Origin: Acidobacteriota bacterium
GTDB lineage: Bacteria > Acidobacteriota > Terriglobia > Terriglobales > Acidobacteriaceae
Direction: 5' to 3'
Length of the DNA stretch: 64,000 nt
Assembly: GCA_021799405.1 (NCBI GenBank)
Contig: JAJZAL010000003.1
Location: 29,079 to 93,078, forward strand
The notes beneath the pieces are model-generated. The model was given only the letters and a program-made list of their open reading frames with translations, did not search any database and was not told the DNA's origin. Both the position numbers and the translations under genes were made by a program. Shown in pieces: positions 57,810 through 64,000 of the stretch (position 1 is its first letter; every line of letters begins with the position of its first letter).

Positions 57810-59165
57810 ATGACGACTGTGCCTATTTGCAGGAACTGGGCCGGCCGCGTCGTCGATGGAAAGTTCCCCCTTCTGGAATGGCTCGGTGGGTGTGAAGGAT
57901 GTGGTGTTTTCCTGACGGAACGGCAGGGTTTACCAACGGAACGAGCCGTGATCAAGCTGATACCGGCAGAGGCCGCAGATGCCGATAACCGCGTGGCGGG
58001 GTGGCGGGCCGCGCAGACACTGCAGCATCCGCTCTTGTTGCGACTGTACGAATATGGGCGATGTCAGATCGACGGGTCAGAATTTGCCTATGTTGTGACG
58101 GAGTACGGTGAAGAGGTGCTTGCGGATATTTTGCCGGAGCGCGCTCTGACGCCGGACGAAGCACATACGGTGCTCGAGTCTCTGGTGGAAGCTCTGGAGT
58201 ATTTGCATGGCAAGGGCTTTGTGCACGGGCGTTTGAAACCGTCGAAGGTTATGGCGGTGAAAGACCAGTTGAAGCTTTCCGTGGATCATCTTTTGCGGGC
58301 TGGGGCCGGCAGTCGAGCGTTTGACGCGCGAGCATATGATGCACTGGATTTGGCGCTTGGCAAAGTGAGTCCGGCGGCGGACATCTGGTCGCTGGGCGTG
58401 ACGCTGGTGGAAATGCTGACACAGAGGCGGCCGGAATGGGATCGCAAGGAGCATGGCGAACCTACTGTTCCGAAGGAAATGCCAGAGCCGTTTGCCGGGA
58501 TTGCCAAGATGTGCCTGCGAATTGATCCGGCAGAAAGGTGCACGCTGCGTGAGATTCGGTTGCAGCTGAAGCCTGAGGAAGCAGTTGCAGCGAAGGGTAT
58601 TACTGAGGCAGATTCGGGGCCAATCGACGCTGAAGTTGTGGAGCCAGTAGTTGCCGCGAGTGTTTCAGGGAGTGTATCGGAGCAGGCATCACCGAGATCG
58701 AAGACCTGGATTCGAGTGGTGGGGATTCTAGGTTTGGTGACGGTAATGGCGGTTGCGTGGTATTTGCGGCCGCATCCGAATGGGAAAAGCCTGGCGAGTG
58801 AAAATCCCGGGCTCGCGGTGCGGGAGGGGGCGAATGAGCCGCCGCCGACGGAGCCGGTGACGGTGAAGGGCACGGTTGTAAAACGCGTTCCTCCCGAGGT
58901 GCTGCCCAGCGCGAGCGCAACGATTCGCGGAACAGTGCGGGTAGACGTGCAGGTGACGGTCGATTCGAACGGGAATGTTGCGGATGCCGTGTATGCCCAA
59001 TATGGGCCGAGCCGGTATTTTGCGAATGCGGCGATGAAGGCTGCCAAGGCGTGGGAGTTTAATCCGGCGCAGGTGAACGGGCGCGCGGTGAGGAGCGTGT
59101 GGCTGCTGAAGTTTGGATTTACCCGGACGGCGAATCAGGTGACGGCAACGGAGATGTCGCCGTAG
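57810..59165 (+). CDS. Membrane-anchored pseudokinase with TonB-type C-terminal domain
   Basis: 451 residues. Residues 20-255 have a Ser/Thr kinase fold (beta-3 lysine K49 in AVIKL, DIWSLGVTLVEMLTQRRPEW in subdomain IX) but catalysis should be dead: the HRDLKPSN loop reads HGRLKPSKV (139-147) with Asp to Arg and Asn to Lys, and the DFG region reads VDH. A membrane helix follows at about 302-319, then a TonB C-terminal domain (about 365-440: IRGTVRVDVQVTVDSNGNVA ... AAKAWEFNPAQVNG). ATG 57810 follows AGAGGG. A frame-extended start at 57786 has no ribosome site. Confidence 0.88.
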   Translation: MTTVPICRNWAGRVVDGKFPLLEWLGGCEGCGVFLTERQGLPTERAVIKLIPAEAADADNRVAGWRAAQTLQHPLLLRLYEYGRCQIDGSEFAYVVTEYGEEVLADILPERALTPDEAHTVLESLVEALEYLHGKGFVHGRLKPSKVMAVKDQLKLSVDHLLRAGAGSRAFDARAYDALDLALGKVSPAADIWSLGVTLVEMLTQRRPEWDRKEHGEPTVPKEMPEPFAGIAKMCLRIDPAERCTLREIRLQLKPEEAVAAKGITEADSGPIDAEVVEPVVAASVSGSVSEQASPRSKTWIRVVGILGLVTVMAVAWYLRPHPNGKSLASENPGLAVREGANEPPPTEPVTVKGTVVKRVPPEVLPSASATIRGTVRVDVQVTVDSNGNVADAVYAQYGPSRYFANAAMKAAKAWEFNPAQVNGRAVRSVWLLKFGFTRTANQVTATEMSP

Positions 59166-59169
59166 GCGG

Positions 59170-60174
59170 CTACTTATCGCGGGCGACGACGAAGTCGGGG
59201 ACCCAGAGCAGGGCGCGTTTGTAGTCTGAGTCGGGAAAGTCGGCGATGGCGAGGCGCGCGGTTTCGGCGTAGTCGTAGGCCTTATTCATGGCGTAATCGA
59301 CGGAGCCGTTTCGCAGGAGAGCAGCGAGAATCTGATCATGCGAGACGCGGCCGAAGCTCTTGTCACGAAGCACCGTGAGGATGGCGTCACGCTCGGTCTG
59401 GGTGCCGTTTTCGAGAGCATGAATCACGGCGATAGTGGCTTTGCCCTCGCGGAGGTCGCTAGCGACTGGCTTGCCCAGGACTTCCTCTGTGGCGGTGAGG
59501 TCGAGAACGTCATCGACGATCTGGAAGGCGAGGCCAAGATTGCGGCCGTACTCGCCCATGTTTTCTTCCTCTGTCGATGAGGCTCCGGCAAGGACCGCGC
59601 CGAGCCGCATGGAAACCTCAAAGAGGCAAGCTGTCTTGCGGTAAATGAGGTCGTGATATTCCTTGGTGGTGACCTGGCGACCGAGGGTTTCGAGCTGGAT
59701 CATTTCTCCCTCGACCATTTGCTGGGTGAGGGAGATGAGCAGGTCGAGGACGCGGAAGTTGCGCTCTTCCAGGGCGACGCGGAAGGCCTGCATGTAAAGC
59801 CAGTCGCCGGCGAGGACGCACTTGGGGTTGCCCCAGGTGGTGTTGGGCGAGGGGCGACCACGACGAATGTCTGCAGCATCGATGATGTCGTCATGCACCA
59901 GGGTGGCGGTGTGGACCATTTCAACGACGGCGCCGAGCCGGGTGGCTCCGTTGCCCGCGTAGCCCTGGCTGCGGGCGGAGAGCAGGAGCAGGGATGGGCG
60001 GATGCGCTTGCCGCCACCTTCGCGGAGGTATTCGGCAATGTCGGTGATGGCGCGTACGGAGGAGACAGCAGCGGACTCGAACTCGCGCTCGATTTCGAGG
60101 AGATCGTCGTGGAGCAGATCGAAGATCTCTTTGGCCGTTGCTATGGTGGGTGTGCTCACTCGTGCTCCGTTCAT
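59170..60174 (-). CDS. ispB: Polyprenyl diphosphate synthase (octaprenyl-type)
   Basis: Elongates isoprenyl diphosphates for quinone side chains. The 334 residues carry the first Asp-rich motif DDIID (95-99) in TLVHDDIIDAADIRRG and the second DDVLD (221-225) in FQIVDDVLDLT, plus GGKRIRP. The residue before the first motif region is small (Ala), consistent with a long-chain product. Chain length is not determinable from sequence. It ends 4 bp from the converging pseudokinase gene and starts 8 bp after yajQ, so yajQ and ispB are co-transcribed. Confidence 0.9.
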   Translation of the reverse strand: MNGARVSTPTIATAKEIFDLLHDDLLEIEREFESAAVSSVRAITDIAEYLREGGGKRIRPSLLLLSARSQGYAGNGATRLGAVVEMVHTATLVHDDIIDAADIRRGRPSPNTTWGNPKCVLAGDWLYMQAFRVALEERNFRVLDLLISLTQQMVEGEMIQLETLGRQVTTKEYHDLIYRKTACLFEVSMRLGAVLAGASSTEEENMGEYGRNLGLAFQIVDDVLDLTATEEVLGKPVASDLREGKATIAVIHALENGTQTERDAILTVLRDKSFGRVSHDQILAALLRNGSVDYAMNKAYDYAETARLAIADFPDSDYKRALLWVPDFVVARDK

Positions 60175-60182
60175 CTGAGGCG

Positions 60183-60683
60183 CTAGTTGGACCTGTAGTT
60201 GGTAAATTGCATATCGATGCCGAAGTCGTGGTTGCGCAGCATGGCAATGATCTCCTGTAGAGTATCGCGATCTTTGCCGGAAACCCTCACGGTATCGCCC
60301 TGAATCGACGCCTGAGCCTTCTTTTTTGAGTCCTTGATGAGCCTTACCATCTCTTTTGCCTTTTCGGTCGGGATGCCCTGCTGGAGGGTGACCTTCTGGC
60401 GGACGCTGGAGCCGGCGGCGGGCTCGATTTTGCCCCAGGTGAGGGACTTGAGCGAGAGACCGCGCTTGACCATTTTCTGTTGCAGGATCTGCTTGACGGC
60501 GTCGAGCTTGTACTCGTCAGAGGAGGCGAGCTGGATGGCCTCAGCGCCTTCGATGGTGATGTCGGACTTGGAGTCCTTGAGATCGAAGCGGGTGTGGATC
60601 TCTTTGAGGGCCTGGTCGACCGCGTTGCGGACTTCCTGAAGATCGAGTTTGCTTACGATGTCAAAACTATTGTCGGCAGCCAT
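60183..60683 (-). CDS. YajQ-family nucleotide-binding protein
   Basis: 166 residues matching the YajQ/DUF520 family, with the start DNSFDIVSKLDLQEVRNAVD and the end DFGIDMQFTNYRS. Some members bind cyclic di-GMP and control transcription or virulence, while others were described as nucleic-acid binding. Which applies here is unknown. It sits between tatD (58 bp) and ispB (8 bp) in a leftward unit. Confidence 0.92.
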   Translation of the reverse strand: MAADNSFDIVSKLDLQEVRNAVDQALKEIHTRFDLKDSKSDITIEGAEAIQLASSDEYKLDAVKQILQQKMVKRGLSLKSLTWGKIEPAAGSSVRQKVTLQQGIPTEKAKEMVRLIKDSKKKAQASIQGDTVRVSGKDRDTLQEIIAMLRNHDFGIDMQFTNYRSN

Positions 60684-60741
60684 AGAAAAATTACTCTCTA
60701 GTAGATTAAATGCTTTCTTGCCAACCGAGAATGTGACGTGG

Positions 60742-61563
60742 CTACGGGGTGCTCGCCGTCAGGCCGAAAAACGACTGAAAGTTTTGAGTGGTACGCAAAG
60801 CGACCTGTTCCGGGGTGATCTCAAGCAGGTCACCAAGGGTCACGGCGACCTCTTTGACCCAGGCGGGCTCGTTGCGCTTACCCCGATAGGGGACGGGCGC
60901 GAGGAATGGGCAGTCCGTTTCGATGAGCAGACGGTCGGGAGGCACCAGGGTGGCGACTTCGCGCAGGGGCTGATTGCGTGGGAAGGTGATGTTACCGGCG
61001 AAGGAAATGAGGAAGCCGATGTCGAGGGCGCGGCGGGCATGGTCCCAGTCGCCGGTGAAGCAGTGGAGGATGCCGCCGAGGCCGGTGGGCGCCCAATCAG
61101 ATTCAAGTATGGCGAGGGTATCGTCCCAGGCGTTGGCGCTGTTGTCTGACGGGCGGCAGTGGATGATGATGGGTTTTTTGTGGCGGGCGGCGAGAGCCAT
61201 CTGGCGCGAGAAGGCTGACTTCTGGGTATCGCGCGGGGAGTGGTCGTAGTAGTAGTCGAGGCCAATTTCGCCGCAGGCGATGACTTCAGGGCGCTGGAGC
61301 AGGGCATCGAGGCTGGCGAGTGCTTCTTCGGTGGCGTCCTGGGCTTCGTGGGGATGGATGCCGGCGCTGGCCCAAATGCGCGGTGCGTTGGGGCGGCCAG
61401 AGTAGTCGCGGGCGAGGTTGGCTGCGCGGTGCATGGTGGCGGGTCCGTCGCCGATGCCGATGGAAAGGATGCCACGTACGCCTGCTTCATACGCACGGGC
61501 GAGCATGGCGTCGCGGTCGTCGTCGTAACGCGCACTGTCGAGATGGGCGTGGGAGTCGATCAT
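60742..61563 (-). CDS. tatD: TatD-family metal-dependent nuclease
   Basis: A 273-residue TIM-barrel hydrolase with the metal-binding start MIDSHAHLD (H5, H7), the CGEIGLDYYYDHSP segment containing the bridging Glu, H in PIIIHCRPSD, and LLIETDCPFLAP near the C-terminus. TatD-type enzymes are 3'-5' exonucleases/DNA-repair nucleases. Its ATG overlaps the metG stop (ATGA), the classical metG-tatD arrangement. Confidence 0.95.
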   Translation of the reverse strand: MIDSHAHLDSARYDDDRDAMLARAYEAGVRGILSIGIGDGPATMHRAANLARDYSGRPNAPRIWASAGIHPHEAQDATEEALASLDALLQRPEVIACGEIGLDYYYDHSPRDTQKSAFSRQMALAARHKKPIIIHCRPSDNSANAWDDTLAILESDWAPTGLGGILHCFTGDWDHARRALDIGFLISFAGNITFPRNQPLREVATLVPPDRLLIETDCPFLAPVPYRGKRNEPAWVKEVAVTLGDLLEITPEQVALRTTQNFQSFFGLTASTP

Positions 61564-63875
61564 TTGAGGCGAGCGCCGGGCTGGACCTCTTCGGCGAAGG
61601 TGGCGAGGATGGCTCTGCCTTCCTCGTTGGTGGCGGCGAGAAGCATGCCGTTAGATTCGAGGCCGCGCATCTTGCGGGGTGCAAGGTTGGCGACGATGAC
61701 GATCTTGCGGCCAATGAGGGATTCCGGCTCGTAGGACTGGGCGATGCCAGCGAGGATCTGGCGGGTTTCGGTGCCGAGGTCAACTTCCAGGCGGAGGAGC
61801 TTGTCGGCCTTGGGGACGCGTTCAGCGACGTTGACTTGGCCGACGCGGAGCTCAACCTTGGCGAAGTCGTCGATGGAGATTTTGTCAGAGGCAGGAGCGG
61901 GCGCACCTGCTGCGGCGGGCTGCGCCGGAGTGCGGGGTTTGCCGCTGAGGGACTCCTGGACGGTGAGGCCGATGGCCTGCTCAAAGGCGGCGATCAGGGA
62001 GGATTCACTGGTGGATTCGGCCATGGCGACGGCGAGGGCCTCGATGGCGGCGCGGAGCCGCGAGTGATGCTGCTCGGGGACTGGAAGGGTTGCGGCAGCC
62101 GTGGCCGCGGGCGCGGGTGACGCGCCTTTCGCCGAAGAGGTTTCGGGGGCAGCAGGCGCAGCCTGCTTGGGGGTCTGCTCAGGTTGGGGGGCGTTCTGTT
62201 CGGGTGTCGGCTGCGAGGCGGCGTTGTTCTGTTCGATTTCCTGCATACGGGTGACTGCGTCCTTTTCTGCGCGTGGAAAGATGGGGCCTAGCGTGCCGAG
62301 CTTTGTGCCGGGCTTGAGGCCGCCCCACAGGAGGTTCTTGAGTTGGCCGTTCTGGGCGGCGGATTCGATGTCGCCCAAGCCGAGCTGGGACCAGACCTGT
62401 GCGGCGGCCCAGGGCATGACGGGGTAGACGAGGGCGGTGATGATACGGATGGCTTCGGCGGCGGAATACAGGATGGTGTTGGCTCTATGCTGATCGGCTG
62501 GATCAGGCGAGTTAACTAACTTCCAAGGCGCATATTGCGTGATGTAGCCATCGACTAGCGAAATAAGGGATCCGATCCCGGATAGTGCGATGGAGAAGTT
62601 TAGTGCTTCGAAGTTTTGCGAGACATCTTCGACGATGGATCGAATGCGGCTATAGGGAAGTACGTCTTTGTCTTGAAAGTTCGGATCTAACGCCGCTACC
62701 GTCCCTTGGGGAATTTCTCCGTCCCGCTTTTGGATCATGTTTAGGGTTCGGCTGACGAGGTTGCCGTAGCCGTTGGCGAGGTCGGCGTTGTAGCGCTGGA
62801 CGAGGGCGTCGAAGCTGAAGCTGCCGTCCTGTCCGAAGACGACTTCGCGCAGGAGGAAGTAGCGGAGGACGTCGGCGCCAAAGCGGCTCTGGTCGGCGGC
62901 GGGGAGATCGGGCTTCATGGCGCCGAAGACGTCGAGGATGGTCTCTGCGCGGACGATGTTGCCGCGGGATTTGGACATCTTGTTCTGCTCGAAAAGCAGC
63001 CAGCCGTGAGCGACGACGCTCCTGGGCAATGGCAGGCCGGCGCCGAGCAGGAATGCGGGCCAGTAGACGCAGTGGAAGCGGGAGATTTCCTTGCCGATGA
63101 TGTGGAGGTTGGCGGGCCAGAATTTCTCAAAGCGGGCGCGGGCGGCGGGGTCGTCGCTTTCCCAGCCGAGGGCGGTGATGTAGTTGGCGAGGGCGTCCAT
63201 CCAGACGTAGATGACGTGCTTTTCGTCGCCGGGTACGGGAATGCCCCAGTTGAAGCTGGTGCGCGAGATGGAGAGATCTTTGAGTCCGCTGCGGACGAAG
63301 GAGAGAACTTCGTTGCGGCGGGTTTCCGGCTGGATGAAGTCGGGGTGGGCTTCGTAGTGCTCGAGGAGTTTGCGCTCGAAGGCCGAGAGTTTGAAGAAGT
63401 AGTTTTCTTCGCTGACGGTTTCGGTGATGCGTCCGCAGTCGGGGCAGGGCGTTCCGGGAGGGCCTTCGACGTAGGCCTCGTCGGATACGCAGTACTGGCC
63501 GGTGTACGTGCCCTTGTAAATGTAGCCGCGGTCTTTGAGCAGCGAGAAGAGGCGCTGGACGGCCTGCTTGTGGCGCGGCTCGGTGGTGCGGATGTAGTCG
63601 TCGTAGGTGAGGCCCATGCGGTCCCAGAGCGAGCGGAATTGCGCGGAGACGCCGTCGGTGAATTCCTGCGGGGTGCAGTTGGCGAGGCGTGCAGAGCGCT
63701 CGATCTTCTGACCGTGCTCGTCGGTGCCGGTGAGGAACCAGGTGTCAATGCCGAGGGCGCGCTTGCGGCGGGCGATGGTGTCGGCGACGAGCGTGGTGTA
63801 GGACGTGCCGATGTGCGGGCGCGCGTTGACGTAGTAGATCGGCGTGGTGAGGTAGAACTTGTTGGATTCGGGCAT
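61560..63875 (-). CDS. metG: Methionyl-tRNA synthetase with C-terminal tRNA-binding domain
   Basis: A 771-residue class I synthetase: the HIGH-type motif PHIGTSY (20-26), a CxxC at 144-147 (TPCPDCG), KMSKS at 299-303, an anticodon-binding helical region and a C-terminal OB-fold tRNA-binding domain (about 660-771: KISIDDFAKVELRVGQVNVA). Between catalytic core and OB domain is an unusually long Ala/Pro/Gln-rich linker (about 545-600). ATG at 63875. Overlaps tatD by 4 nt. Confidence 0.97.
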   Translation of the reverse strand: MPESNKFYLTTPIYYVNARPHIGTSYTTLVADTIARRKRALGIDTWFLTGTDEHGQKIERSARLANCTPQEFTDGVSAQFRSLWDRMGLTYDDYIRTTEPRHKQAVQRLFSLLKDRGYIYKGTYTGQYCVSDEAYVEGPPGTPCPDCGRITETVSEENYFFKLSAFERKLLEHYEAHPDFIQPETRRNEVLSFVRSGLKDLSISRTSFNWGIPVPGDEKHVIYVWMDALANYITALGWESDDPAARARFEKFWPANLHIIGKEISRFHCVYWPAFLLGAGLPLPRSVVAHGWLLFEQNKMSKSRGNIVRAETILDVFGAMKPDLPAADQSRFGADVLRYFLLREVVFGQDGSFSFDALVQRYNADLANGYGNLVSRTLNMIQKRDGEIPQGTVAALDPNFQDKDVLPYSRIRSIVEDVSQNFEALNFSIALSGIGSLISLVDGYITQYAPWKLVNSPDPADQHRANTILYSAAEAIRIITALVYPVMPWAAAQVWSQLGLGDIESAAQNGQLKNLLWGGLKPGTKLGTLGPIFPRAEKDAVTRMQEIEQNNAASQPTPEQNAPQPEQTPKQAAPAAPETSSAKGASPAPAATAAATLPVPEQHHSRLRAAIEALAVAMAESTSESSLIAAFEQAIGLTVQESLSGKPRTPAQPAAAGAPAPASDKISIDDFAKVELRVGQVNVAERVPKADKLLRLEVDLGTETRQILAGIAQSYEPESLIGRKIVIVANLAPRKMRGLESNGMLLAATNEEGRAILATFAEEVQPGARLK

Positions 63876-64000
63876 GAAAAGCGCTTGGGAGACCGCAAGA
63901 AATCGTTAGAACTGCCATCTATCTTAAGGCATTTCAATGAGAAGCATGGGCGGTGGCGCGGGTGTTCGACAGAGAGTGACGCTTGCGGCGAAGGCGTGTG

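Overview
The window looks like a piece of the chromosome of an Acidobacteriota bacterium, most likely class Terriglobia (relatives of Terriglobus, Granulicella, Edaphobacter). This assignment is inferred from gene content. It holds four full-length MacB/FtsX-type permeases without ATPase domains (the acidobacterial ADOP type), a secreted PNGase A/H+-type deglycosylase of the kind known from Terriglobus, moderately high GC, and several TTG/GTG starts. No rRNA, tRNA, CRISPR array, phage or complete insertion sequence was recognised.

Layout. 1-5.6 kb: arginine-to-putrescine genes (pyruvoyl arginine decarboxylase, agmatine deiminase, N-carbamoylputrescine amidase), an Imm53-family gene, tadA, and an unusual pyruvate kinase-like gene. 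5.9-9.4 kb: a phosphoribosyltransferase/hydrolase fusion, then a leftward group of Nudix, a signal-less metal/cobalamin-type binding protein and a HAD phosphatase. 9.5-14.6 kb: overlapping xerD-like and xerC-like genes, then secA with a clear terminator. 14.7-21.8 kb: two copies of a 117-118 bp inverted-repeat element flank a CYTH protein, the tRNA t6A enzyme Sua5/TsaC, a glutaredoxin, katG and the PNGase. 21.9-29.1 kb: a kdp potassium-uptake operon (kdpFABC plus a 34-residue membrane ORF), kdpE, and a divergent, N-terminally short kdpD.

29.1-47.4 kb is the most interesting part. It is an export island with four ADOP permeases, a HlyD/MacA-type adaptor, two MacB-like ATPases, a TolC-type outer membrane protein, an NtrC-family sigma-54 activator and its NtrB-like histidine kinase. 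Three transcription units of this island carry the same upstream architecture: a TGTCCG-N4-CGGACA-type palindrome, a second degenerate copy exactly 20 bp nearer the promoter, and a sigma-54 -24/-12 element. The two best promoters both lie exactly 82 bp from the palindrome. I infer a self-contained two-component/sigma-54 regulon. A 271 bp inverted-repeat element sits between the activator and the kinase gene and appears to have replaced the kinase's 5' end.

47.7-64 kb is mostly housekeeping: a bifunctional PBP1, proS, a secreted protein of unknown function, a 4HBT thioesterase, a cupin, an AsmA-like protein, a stand-alone B12-binding domain, a membrane-anchored pseudokinase with a TonB-type C-terminus, a polyprenyl diphosphate synthase, YajQ, tatD and metG. 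Starts were chosen from Shine-Dalgarno spacing, overlaps with neighbours and expected family N-termini. Those without such support are flagged.
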